Shown here piece after piece: positions 47,701-59,715 of a stretch of DNA of 64,000 nt. The notes below the pieces were generated by a model. It had not been told where the DNA came from. It searched no databases and saw nothing but the letters and a program-made list of their open reading frames with translations. Source of the DNA: Fasciola hepatica (taxonomy: Eukaryota > Platyhelminthes > Trematoda > Plagiorchiida > Fasciolidae); NCBI GenBank assembly GCA_948099385.1, contig CANUEZ040000182.1, positions 22,135,501 to 22,199,500 of the forward strand, written 5' to 3'. Position 1 is the first letter of the stretch. Each line of letters opens with the position of its first letter. Both the position numbers and the translations under genes were made by a program.

Positions 47701-50700
47701 AGTACACAAATCGATACTTCTTAGATTGTTCTATCTTCTTTTCAATCTGTTGTTGAATAAGTCGCATCAGTAAATACCGATACTAAGGCACAAGTAGCTT
47801 AGCTGTGTGTTTAGTCGTCTATAACCTGGGGCTGCGAACTGTTCCTAGCTACTTGCAGCATCCAAGTTCTTTTCTTCCGAAGAAAACAATAAACCGAAAG
47901 GAAATCGACAAGGACTGGCGATGGAAAGTAAACCTCAGTTACTTTCCCGTCTTGCTGAGCAAATCCCACTATTCCAGTTCAGTCTTATATACCATCGTTC
48001 ACTATTGTTCTCTGCAACGTATAAGTCTGCTGGGAACTTATCTTGTCAGGTCGCTGCCAGACATATAGTATAGCCATTATATATATGTTATTTTATGAAC
48101 TAGCCGATATGCGCATTCACTCAGTGATGGTGCCTGCCCAGAGATTCAACCATTAACTTCATCTCTAACAGCATGCGTCGTATATCTTTTTTCAACTCAC
48201 TAGCAACTAGATTTCATATTTTCTTTCACCGTGCCATGGTCGATCAGCTCTAATCAATCACGCTTCGCCGTACAAGGCCTGACTACTGGTTGATTGTGAT
48301 TCACTACAACTGCTTGTACTTGGTAAAATAGGCTCAAGGGCAGTTCCTCGTTCCTGTTCCTATTACCAGTTCATCTGCGCGTAATCCATTCACGATAACT
48401 CAGCCAGTCAGACGTTGTTCGGTCTCCCGATCTCATTATAGTCCCTTATTTCCTCGGGAAGCTCATTAGTAAACAAGGGATTGATGGAGATACTGGTCTT
48501 AACTGCCGGCCGCCCGCATTGCCTGGTCTAGCACGGCGCTGATCTGAAAAGCTCGGATAACCTAAACGAAGATATGCAAACGAAATCCCCAGTTCTCTTT
48601 ACTTCGATGTTCTTTGTCTCCCGTTGGCGGACACACTTCATAGAAATAGAAGTCAGTGACGTAACAGTCCGACCACGGATAAGAAAAAAACACATTTTTT
48701 GTGGAGTTTGATGGTAATTATGTATCTGCATGTAAAAAAAGGGCTTTCGTTTCAAAAAAGTGAACGTGGGAATGATGCTGTTCATTCTACGGTTTCCCTT
48801 GTTGGTCTGAAAGTTCAGGTCTGTTTCCACGTGGTTAATTCCACCACAAGAAGTCAAAATTTTCTCACATACCTTTGACTCATATTCTTTAACCAGCTGT
48901 TGGAATTTCGCCAGCGATTCGCTGTAGTCCTATAAAAACAAAGATGAACAGCACAATACAGAAACACTGGAGGACGAACTTGACGGAACGTTTTCACCCA
49001 AAGTATTCCACTCCCATCAGTTGTTTATATGATGGGGTAGGGTCAGTAGAACAATAATATTTAGCTTTGTTTCGTGTGCTTTAGTTGAAATCAGATCCGT
49101 GATTACCTACGATAGTTAGGATAATAAACTAACGGCGAAACACAAAAAAGGAAAAAAAACTGGAATCTCTTAAGGAGGAAGCATTCAGATTATTAGAAAA
49201 TCTACTAAGTCCCTATGTTTACATACTCAAGAAAGATGGTGGATTAACTGAATTATGAGATTTTTGTTGATGGTTGTGATTCAAAGTGACCACATATCCC
49301 CTGGAAGCCTAGCTGAGTCGTAAGTTTTGAAATTATGGTTGTACCTGACTGATTCAGATTTCTGATGGCAAGTTTATCAAGGATAAACATAAAACGTATC
49401 GTGCAATGAGCACAACCGTTCACCATCTGAGACACAATAATATTGTCTCATCCAGATATAATACCATACTACTCACATCAGATCTCACTGTAAACAGTCT
49501 TTCGTAATTATTATTATTTTGATTCTTCTGTAGTCTAGTTGCCGGTGGTGTGTAAAAATCCAAAATCATAAACCGGTTCACCATGCTCTTGATTCATTCA
49601 CTCGAATATAATAATTGGCTATACCCAGTACATTGATGAATATTTTTTGTTTGACTAGTTGATTCTGAATTTCTGAAGTAGTGTATTTTCATTGTTTGAA
49701 AGCTCTTATAAACTTTTGGCCAGTGTATGAACCCGGTCATAGTCTAACCTCTTTACGGTTCTGCTGCGTGAAGACGCACATGCAAGCCAATTACCACACA
49801 CATTGTTCCAATGTTCTTTCTTGTTTTTGTCTCAAGTGCTCTACCGTTATACGAGTATAAACGTTTACTACTTTGCATTCAAGAATATATAACACAACCA
49901 GGCTACACTCGTGTTCCCATGTTCTGTGACGGAGGTAGTGATCACATGCCAGTGGGAATTGAGCTCCTTGATTGGCTGCTGAAATCTCTTCTGGGTAAGC
50001 CACTTCCCACCCATACTATATCCATTTGTCTGTAAGTTTCCTGTCCATAATTCTTGGTAGCATGGCTGACTGTAAGTATTTTCATTTTTGCTTTTTTCCA
50101 ATTTCAGTATCATTTGGGAAGAAATACTTCCGAAGAACTTGGTAAATCAGTTGGAGGTTTTCCTAGAGACCCTATCCATATAATAATCTTTCCGTGGTCA
50201 GAGTGTGGCAGGACGGCTTAGCTACAAGAACGGCCCTTTACGTAGCCAGGACTGCAGACATTCGAGCGTCGTACTTCATTGGGTTTTTAGTTGAGGATGT
50301 ACGGTGTTCTCTGTTTTATGATTTTGTGAGGCACTGAAATTTTCAGTATCCGTAAGTCAATTGTTGAGTTCATTCACAAGAGAAAAGTGGCCGACCTTTC
50401 GGAGTGGACCAAAGTCTTATCTTGGGAGATACTGTAGTGGTCCTGATGGGATGCAAACCCGTGCAACGAAGCCACCCACATCCTCGTTTCGCGAACGCTT
50501 TATCAACTAAGATGCGAGGTTGCTAATACAACAGACCGAAACAGACGATTCCCTAAATGTGAGACAGCACCGACTGACTTTAAAAAATTAGGGTTTTCCG
50601 CACTGTCTTCTGTCACTTTTTTATTCATCGATAACATCTTTGTCGATGTGACCAAGAAAATGCAAACTACAAGCCGACGTTTTTGGACATCCTGAAATAT

Positions 50701-51540
50701 TCAGCTTTTCGTGTGTTGATTGAACACCAGAAACAAAGCTAGAAACTAAGCAGTTGATGTCACTGTGGAAAATTTGGAATAGCTTACTTTTTTTGATGCT
50801 GAACATAAGTGTGAAAGAACACAACTGTCGAAAACGGCGATTATAAAAACGACAGCCATAGAATTAACCTGTCAATTATTAACACCAAGAAATGAGTATT
50901 TCAGAGGAACGGAATGAGTAGTTAGCTAGCCAGGTCAAGTTGAATTATTACCGTAGCCTGAAAAAATAACATGATCCATTTCGTGTTCACACCAGAAAAC
51001 TGTGAATAATGTGTCCGATTCGCACGTATAAAACCGTCGTAAAAGACCACGCGGTAATATTGAGAAACAAATTTATCACGCCATACGTAATCCACATTCT
51101 GCAAGATGTAAGAATTTCTCCTTGCGTTTAGCAATTTAGGCCTTCTATCCTTACTGATAAAGTAGCTCGAGGTTATCCAATGTTCTGAATTGAAAGATCA
51201 GCTTTACAATGCTGGAATGGTTTCAGTTTCCAAACATGAATTGATTGCACTCTGACAACCGCTTATACGATCTTTCAAGTGACTTGGGCACTCGAGTCAC
51301 ACTGAAACGTTTTTGAAATCTTCCATGTGTACGTGGCTGAAAAAGAAGTGTGAGTGCTACCGAGTAGACTGTGGGGAACATGGGTGTTACGGTATAAGAG
51401 CGGAGGTGGGAATATCTATTTTCACCGGAAAGTCCTTTAGAACCGATGAAATGATGCGTAAAATCCGGGAACCTTAGGCGACCGAAAGTGTTCGGCACTA
51501 TTGGATACTTTTCTGTTACGTTTCATTTTATAACAAGGGG
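44721..51540. other. No gene recognised, except a possible exon at 45050
   Basis: Anonymous DNA. A tRNA-like string on minus (50448-50525) has A-box-like TTAGTTGATAAAG and B-box-like GGGTTTGCATCCC and may be another decayed SINE head. No long open frame shows a domain. Confidence 0.45.
45050..45185 (+). CDS. Candidate terminal exon, function unknown
   Basis: Immediately follows one of the best acceptor sites in the window (CTCTTTTTTTCTTTCAG). One frame is open for 44 codons to a TGA and contains CSFGEPNIGHRPYTGSG. The following bases become A+T-rich. A second frame is open for 22 codons. No upstream exon was identified, so this is weak. Confidence 0.18.
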
Positions 51541-51559
51541 TTACCAAAGTGAAAACAGC

Positions 51560-51770
51560 TATGTACTAGCTGTGAAAGACAGCGTTTGGCTTCGTTCAAG
51601 GTACCGATAAAACTGCTCAAAGGCAGCTAAAACGTAAAACGTGTCCCAGTTTACCACATGTTTCACTTGAAGAAGGCGAAGGTCACAGACAGAATTTGCT
51701 CATGAGGGGAACGAGTCGGATGGGCAAGGCACAGAAAGGAGTTCGTGAACGGGCATAACCGGAGTTTGTG
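51560..51770 (+). pseudogene. Possible decayed tail of a retroelement pol
   Basis: On plus, VKDSVWLRSRYR resembles the ..GD.VWL.. block before the C-terminal end of gypsy-type integrases. About 80 bases later, in another frame, VYHMFHLKKAKVTD resembles the VVHV..LK. end block. The order and spacing fit, but only two short blocks match, with stops between them. Confidence 0.3.
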
Positions 51771-51899
51771 TGCGTGTTTGGTGAGTAAGCAAACCAATTC
51801 AGATGTTCAACGTCAGCCCAAGAAGTTGTGTAAATGTTGAAAATCTGCGGACGGAAATGGACGACAGCGGGTACCTAAATCTGACCCGTTCAAAAAAAA

Positions 51900-54800
51900 C
51901 ATACTTAAGGTCTGAGGAATGTGGGGAATCTTAAACCGGATTTAACAGGAGAATTAGCTAAAATTAGATAAAACTAAAGTTAGAACTATCAATATCATGT
52001 TGGCTGAAGGCTTGGAACGAATCCCAAATACAAAGAACAGTATCTTTCAGAAAAGCAATGACCGGAGACGAGGACGGTGGTTATGTCTAAAATCAGAAGG
52101 CAAGAATGGTTTCTGGATAAAGAGAAGCCACAGAGAGTATGAATTCTAGCAGCGGAGCAAAGCGGAACCTTTCACCAGCAGTCCCTGCAACAATGACTCA
52201 TTCGTCTGGACTAAAATAACAAACTAAAATTTACTGGTAGATTCCATCATAATTCAAAGTCACTGGAACTTCCTTTGATCGCATAAATGAACTGATTAGG
52301 ATGCGGGCACCCACCACTTACCGCTTGCGTTTACGGTTTTTGAAGTGCACGGAATTTGCTTGTCTGCACTGGAACAATGATCTGTAATATTACGATAAGG
52401 AAGTCGATAAACACGATTTTGATGGGAAGCAATTCACGAATGGACAGAGTTTAATGAAGCAACAACTTACATTTAAATAGGTGCTCTAAAGCTCCTATGG
52501 TGTATTCACGCACAAAATTTGGCCTGAAGTCATGGAATTATATTTTTAGGGTTCTGAAATGCCCAGGTAGCATAAACCACCAAAGGAAATAAGTAAAACA
52601 CATTCTGTGCCCAAATTAGTGGCTGTAAATTTATATTTTTGAACATTACTGACGATCCAAAGTTCTCCTGAATCTTTGAGTCATGTATAAATATGCGAGC
52701 CACCTGCAAGCTCAAACCGGCGACCTACCAGTCGGACTTGTTGCGTTAACTCCACACCGACAACCTCGGGGTTGTTCTTTGTTGGGTATAATTACCTAAT
52801 CTTGTTCCTGTTTGTCACCTATCCAACCTATCGTTTTACGCCACAGGATGACATGCATATCTATATGTTCCATGAAGGACACAATGATTAAACTTGCAAA
52901 ACTGACTATATCATGAGAGCTTTGTGTTACAGGTCCTTTTGATTCCCTGTTTCTTGGACCGCTTACTAGCTTCATTGGTCCAATCTGCCCAATTGTTCCG
53001 CATCGCAATGTTTGGTTGGTCAGTGACCTAAGCATAAATTTACGATATAATCGGTTATTTGTTATGAATATGCTCGGAAAACGGGAGCCATGTACTGATC
53101 ATATCATGCCGTTAAGATGATAAGATTAAGTGTCGCCAAAGTCGAGAGTTAAATTACTCTAGACGGCGTGCACATTACAATAACGTTGATAACATTTCAA
53201 CCCTGAACGTACCTGGGTAGTCGGATGGACTTAGTAGTGAGGTGGGAGAAGCTGTTTGATGAAAAGTAAGTTGGAAACTCCATTGAAAATTATTTTTTCA
53301 CATAGGCAACGATTTTATTGCTTGGTCAAATAAGCCCAATTCTCGGGTTATATCATATGAGAAAGGTCAACTCACAGAATCACAAAATAGATGTTGCTCT
53401 AACGTGATGAATAGACTGATATAATATATCAAAATTAATCAGAGTGAAATAAGGCGAATGTTGAGTTATTTCTCTGATAGTTGGCAAAAGCTGATCACCA
53501 AATCCTCTGCATCATATTTTGACAATATTTATCGCTGCCTTTCGTAGTCTCATCCCCGAGGTAAACACTTCTATTTCCCGTTCCGAAGTTTATCTGGTTT
53601 CGAATATATTACTTGTTTCCATACTCGATCTAGCCAGGATAATTCAGATTTTACGTCCGGTTTGGATGGGTTTCAAGGGGTCACTTTTGATTATGCACAA
53701 TATTACTTCCATTCTGTTATAAATAAAATGATTGTGATTAGAGAATCACATAGGAGCTGCGATATTTTTTATTCTCCCTCACTTTCTCTGACTACCTTCT
53801 GGGAACAAATGAACTGTAATGAATTTCAAGGAATATACGGTTACCTTCGAACTCATCGTGAAGGGTAAATGCGTCAGACAGAGTGAAAAATGATTCAGGC
53901 GTGGGCATAATTCACACTTCTCTACCAGTATTAAGTCATGGACATACTCAACGAGTCTACTGTTATCCCAATGAGTAGATGAATAAAAGTTCACTCTAGT
54001 CAAACTACTGTAGCTTGAAGTAAACATTTCGGGAAACAACCCAAATATACCATCATTTGTTTCGTGACCCAAACATCGGTTGTCCCCGTTAGACTGAATT
54101 TCTGTATGATGACCAATGGAAACGTAGAACTATTATTGGTGGAAATAGCAGTGAGGGCACATTTTATTTATTTGGTGCACGATACATGACTCGAATCTAA
54201 TTGATGTTGATACAAAATAAGAGCAACTGACTTTTGGTTTTTTGATTTCTCGTTATTATTATGGGCAGTAAATCTCGTTGTAGTGACCGGGAGCAATTCT
54301 GATCATGCACAATTACTGGCCTGATGAACTGATGAGCATAAAAATTCAATTTGAAACCCAAAATATACAGAAAAAATGAATTCCAAGAGTTGCCTCAAAA
54401 GCCTTTGTGGTTTTGGTCACTGCGCTGTTTTCATTCTCATGATTTTCGTAGGATTCGACGACTCTCCGTAGATCGTTTATTTTTCAAGCAATGATTTTTG
54501 TTTTCTGCCTCGTATTTGTGAATATTAATCCCACGGAGGTTAAGGTCATCTGACGAATCGTTGACCCATATAAGTACCATCAGTAAAGATCCTGTTATTG
54601 GGCAGAATCTTCTTAATTAAATGATGCATTTCTATACCATATAGAAGAACTGGGTATATTTGTTGGAACCGGTCAGACCCTGCTGGATATTATGTTGCTC
54701 TGATAGAACGGCTTATTATCGTTTGAGGCATTTGGATTCGGAAGTCATTGATCAGTCGGTGATGTTTGAATAAATTCCGGAAGTGTTATTTGTAATGATC

Positions 54801-55344
54801 GGCTTCAGGTCATTCCGTAATGCGACTAAATATTTTCAACTAACTGTATTATATGTTGGAATAGGATGTGCTCTACACATGGAAAATCCGTTGGTTCTAA
54901 GAAAATGACTTTTCATTTTCAAAATTATTCAGTAATTTGGTATTTGACTAACACCCAGGAGCTGATCTTATGGATTCATGGCGCTGATGAAGCCAGGCTT
55001 ATTACCGTTCATTCAACTTGAAGACATCAGAAAATAAAATGAGTAGTTGGTAATTAAAAACTCAGTTCACTATAAGCTGCAGAGCCCCAAAACTCTCCAC
55101 GATATTCATTTATTCTAGTCTTCAAATTTCTGTATGACTTCCAGTTGAAGAGCTACCATTCCCATTAGAAAATGGATTATCATAAAAGATACACGGACTA
55201 CGCTGGCTATTCTCAACCCATCTCTGTCACAATGACACACGTAGAGGTTGCTGTTTTCTTCATAAGAACACAAAAACGTGTGACAACCAGCTACTTAAGT
55301 TTCACACCATAAGTGGACATTTGATTTGTGATGACTCTCTGATG
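51900..55344. other. No gene recognised
   Basis: Anonymous DNA. A tRNA-like string on minus at 52690-52765 (B-box-like CCGGTTTGAGCTTGC) may be a SINE relic. Confidence 0.5.
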
Positions 55345-55580
55345 GGCGCGTTTTAAAAAGAGTATTTGAAGATAACAGGCCTCCTTCTACTCATCAAACA
55401 TATTCTGCCAGTTGAGCTGTTGTAGGATGACAAAATGAATGCAAACGAAACGTGCAATCGTCGTTCCAAGGAAACAGTTAAAAGACTGTTCCGGTTTTAT
55501 TCAATGGACTAGCTTCGCCGCTCAATTCCAAATGGGATAAACGACACAGTGCAACCAACAGGTTATTAACAGATATGGAA
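55345..55580 (-). mobile_element. SINE-A copy 3, strongly decayed
   Basis: It retains CCGGTTTTATTCAATGGACT followed by AGCTTCGCCG, AATTCCAAATGGGATAAACG and ACACAG, aligning with the body of copies 1 and 2. Just to the left, TCTGCCAGTTGAGCT is the remains of the A box of the tRNA-like core. The end modules are not recognisable. It is the oldest of the three copies judging by divergence. Confidence 0.55.
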
Positions 55581-56465
55581 ATGTTCTTTGGTTCTGACTG
55601 AGCTGTGTGAATGAACAATTATCAACATCCCACAAACTGACGGATGGATGCCCGATGTTTTGGTATTGAAGAGGATATCACGGTTGAATATGAGCTTGAT
55701 TAACGACCTTTTGGACTGAGATCTTGTTAAGCCGAGTTTGAATCCGATTTATGGATGGACGCACATACACGTATGTGAATGACGTTTGAAACCGGTCATG
55801 TGCTTACCCACTGCGCGGTGCGTGGGCAGGTTTCAGTGACGAGCTCAGTAGTGACATTTTTAATAAAACTCAGTTCACTCACTCTTTTTGAAAGCAAATT
55901 TGGAAATGAACATATCAAAAATCTAGTAACGGGCTTGATTAAAACGGCAGGAATTTAAGTTGGTTAACTGAAGAACAGAACGATTTCCAGAGGTATTTGT
56001 CAAACTGTCTCCTGTCCATAGTCCAGCCATTCGATAGGGTGTGTTTAGGGGAAGGAAACCGACTCATAACAAAAGTAATGCAGTTCTTGAAAGCTTTCAT
56101 GATGTTCCGATAATGCGTGGAACATCAATATTGTTATTTAGGCGGATAGCTACGGCTTTCTTATTGATACTTACCCAGTCAATTTTATCCCTAAATTCGT
56201 GACCTTTTAAGTCATTCAAAGACATTCTGACGTCCCTGTTGCACCGAAATTCATCATTTCCAGAGTCTATCAATAGTGAACAATATCTCCATTATCTCTT
56301 AGGGTCCAGGTGCACCTAGCGCCTTCTCACTGCCTTAAGTACCATCTGTTCTTATTTTACATGATTTGTCATCAAACGGACATTATCCATGCTTCTCTTC
56401 TCCTCCAGTCATGAAGTTTATCAACTGTTGTTTACCGAAAGGTGATTAAAATTGTGCTTGGACAC
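55581..56465. other. No gene recognised
   Basis: Anonymous DNA; a pyrimidine-rich acceptor-like site ends near 56410 (CTTCTCTTCTCCTCCAG). Confidence 0.5.
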
Positions 56466-56570
56466 ATGAAGCCAACTAACAGAGTCACCTTTCTGGCCGT
56501 TATCGTTCTGTGCCTAGTCTTTCATTCTTCAACCGCGCTTACAAGGGAGTGGCCATGCTGTGCCTGCTGA
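56466..56570 (+). CDS. Candidate small secreted peptide (signal peptide frame)
   Basis: ATG opens a 34-codon frame whose start is a textbook signal peptide: basic MKPTNR, then the hydrophobic core VTFLAVIVLCLV, then FHSSTA with small residues for cleavage, and a short Cys-rich tail LTREWPCCAC before TGA. About 55 bases upstream is a strong pyrimidine tract and AG that could serve as a cis or trans splice acceptor; trans-splicing of leader RNA is known in flatworms. After the TGA the same frame stays open for 44 more codons to another TGA (56703-56705), with a His-rich part (YAHQHIHWAHF). It could be a complete micropeptide, the first exon of a secreted protein, a frame with a recoded stop, or a pseudogene. 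Length alone proves nothing. Confidence 0.3.
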   Translation: MKPTNRVTFLAVIVLCLVFHSSTALTREWPCCAC

Positions 56571-56709
56571 ATAGAACAAAAGATCGAGTATTTAATCAGT
56601 CGTAACCGCCATATGTGTCACAGTGACTATGCCCATCAGCACATTCACTGGGCACATTTCTCACGCGGACTGTTGCAAGGACTACCGTGTTCCAGCTGAT
56701 CTATGATTA

Positions 56710-59388
56710 TATGCAATAGAAGCTAAAGAAAATGAGACAGATATTTTATTGTGGGCGTGTGCCAAGTGATCTGTGAGGAGTCAATCACTTGTCTGTGTTT
56801 GAAGAGCGGTACAATACATTCGACAGTACTTGGGATTCACTTGGAGTTACGATAGCTACACTAAGATTTAAAACGCTGCTTTTCCCAACTAAACTGACGC
56901 ATTTAATCCAGATAGTGTGTATATCTCAACTAAGAAGACGGGAAATTTGTCAAGATTGAAGATATGCTGCAAAAGGAGCAAGCTAAACGTGCATATGGAC
57001 CAAAGAGATGGAAATGGGTGTGGAAACTGACCTTTGGTATTCAAGTCAGTGCGAGACTTCTGAAATTGTTCCACTGAAAGTGAATTAGACTTGCCTTTAA
57101 TTGCTGACATCTTGCCTTTCGTTCGAATTTAGCAATCGCATTTGATATATCTATACACTAAATAACAAAGTTTAGGAAAGTGGTTCATGAGCAATACAAA
57201 ATGAGCAATATCTGTTTAGGGGTTCTTCAAAGCATTCTCTATCTCTGAGCTTGTGAATTGTTATGCTTTGATTAGGGCACTTTAACCTAAATCATCCTTG
57301 GCCAGCACTTCAAGAAGAAAACACCGCTCATAAGTAAACACGGGTGTAACATGGACAAACAATACAAAGGAGATAGCGCAAATGTTTGTATGCACTGGAA
57401 AGCAACCACTTACCAAGAGAATGTTTGAAAATCGTGGCTAAGGAAAATTGCTCAAAAATTGGTCTACAAACGAGGCATGCATTGTCTGTTGGCAAAGTTG
57501 TCAAGGGAGTGGATCTTTAAGCCTGATTTGCATGTACTTATGGGTTTGTTGGCTAGCATGTTCAAAAGACCCCAATTATTCCACCAGAAGTACATGCATT
57601 CAGGCTCAGCGTACACGGTCTAAGCAATCAAAGAAGCACAACCACACACCTACCACACATAGGACAAAAAGAGATAAAGTGACTTGCTCACTTCAAACAT
57701 TTTCATTTACCGTACAAGCCACCTGTGTTTCACTGTGCGCTTATTCATCCCTCATAACCGATATCTGAGCCTTATAGTAGTCCATCTGATCTGACGGTAA
57801 AATCAAGATATTCAGCATCACCGTCTGTCGAGGGAAACAGTCGTAAGCCATTCATCCTCAGCCAACTACCTAATTTCTGTTCAAGCTCACCTCTAAAAAT
57901 CCCATATAGTCATCGGCTTGAGTTTTGGCTTCACAACTCAAATTGTATTCAGTTATTTGTTCAATAGTACCTAAATTAAACTACTTCATCAGCGGAAATG
58001 CTGGAGATAAGGAAATGCATTCTCAAACAGTCATAAAGAAAGCCAATGGTTCCCAGGAGAAGCTTGTTTCAAGTCCACATCTAGCAGTGATGGCAAACAG
58101 GCCTGAGTGCTTCATGCCAAAAACTGGTTTCACAGTTTTTGGTTTGGGATGATAGTTTTGATAATCTCCTTATCAGAGAGTGAATAAAACGTCCTTTTAG
58201 GTAATCCGTAGCTGAAAAAAAACATCGATTTGAGTAAAGTTTCCCCAGTATAGTTCCGCGTGAGGTATTAGCTTCTAACCAGATGCCGTACTTAAAATTA
58301 AAGAAAATAAAAGATACATTTGTGAATCTATCACCGGTAATATTATTTTGATAGTGTTACGTTTAGCGTTATATTATCCGCAGTATGCACCTGATGAGAT
58401 ACAGTGAAATCTACCAGGATACATGTTGTTCAACGTAAATCTGCTGTGTTCTGTGTAGCGATACCAAGTTCGCATCAGCAGAATGCAGTACTAATGAAAC
58501 GGTGTTAATCAAGCGTCGCTCTCAGATGCACATATGTTTACGTATCACAAAGTGATGCGGGACTACTACTAAACGTAATGTTCCCATTATTGAGAAGGAT
58601 CAAACTGCGAAAATAAAGGGTATAAAAACGGAGACAAATACTGCGGGACGAAAATGAGTGCCCCGAGAAAAGAAAAAAACTCCAGTGAATTACCGCCTAC
58701 ATGGTACCGCTTGTTAAAACAGTTTTGATTGTGTGCTCTGCACAGATCTAAAATCAATCAGCACTTAAAGGGATTAGGACAAAGGGCAAAACCATAACTG
58801 TTATTTTTGAGTTCGGCTATCGGATTTTGACAGCATTTGCTTTTGATAAGATGTAGCTTGTTGACTAGGTTTTACTTTTCAGTCAAAATATTTGCAAAAT
58901 CCAAGCTCTACTTAAACCCTACTCAGGATATGCGTTGTTGTGTACCGATCTGGTGTTGGGTGAAATATCAACAACCAGTCAGTGTTTTTCTTCATCTTCA
59001 TCCACATTTCTGATATGCCACAGCTCTTACTCCGGGAAGTAACTTGGTAATATGGCATTATTCCAACCATCTACCAGATAATTCAACAATATATGATCCC
59101 TAAACCAGACTAACTCAATTTCTTCTGACGACTGAGAAAAAGTTTCGACTTGAGTGAAAAACACCCACAGCTTCAGTACCATCACTCCGCTACTGGAATC
59201 TCGTGAGATCGAATAGACCGAGTTTAGAGTGGGCACAGAGATTGCACTGTACCGAGAACAAACCTATGGATGAAAAATTGAAACACTGCAAGTTCGGATG
59301 CACGGGACTTGCATACAATAAATTACAGATAGGTTTCATATGCATGAAATATTCGTTGAGGCGTTGATTAGGGGTAGTCATGCTATGA
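56710..59388. other. No gene recognised
   Basis: Anonymous DNA without recognised repeats or RNA genes. Confidence 0.5.
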
Positions 59389-59715
59389 CATACGGGAAGT
59401 GTGAAAGGGGAATCTAATTCATATGAGGTTGTTAAATTACCTCCGTATATACAAAAATTATTTTACCGCGAAAGTTTGAAGAAAGCGGTACTTTTTACTA
59501 CACGCTCGCTCATGAAGGCAGTGGAAGGGGTTTACAGCACAAATTCAGATGCCCACGGTACTACTAAGTTTAACCAGGAGGCAGATTCTGAGATGTGGAG
59601 CAATGAGAACCAAGTAAGGTCCCCACTGATCAGGCGTGGTATCGATCCGGACGATAGTGGATCATACTCTTCCACCGAAGAAACAGGTGATAGAGGGGAC
59701 TCGGGGAGTAATTAA
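59389..59715 (+). other. Open frame with Ser/Asp-rich end
   Basis: About 108 codons open on plus from just after a stop to TAA. The first half is ordinary; the end is acidic and Ser/Gly-rich (DPDDSGSYSSTEETGDRG). There is no ATG near its start and no strong acceptor. Within chance length, but the biased tail looks like a disordered C-terminus. Confidence 0.2.

Noticed and set aside
56725..56785. SECIS element downstream of the in-frame TGA
   Set aside because: ATGA and GA flank a six-base stem, but the stem is shifted by one base relative to the required quartet, is too short, and no AA apical loop is evident.
58391..58420. Hammerhead ribozyme core (CTGATGAG ... GAAA)
   Set aside because: The bases between the two core strings cannot form stem II and no flanking stems pair. 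Other CTGATGA sites (28033, 54322, 54984) lack the GAAA or a stem. Looked for because such ribozymes occur in PLE and SINE-like elements.
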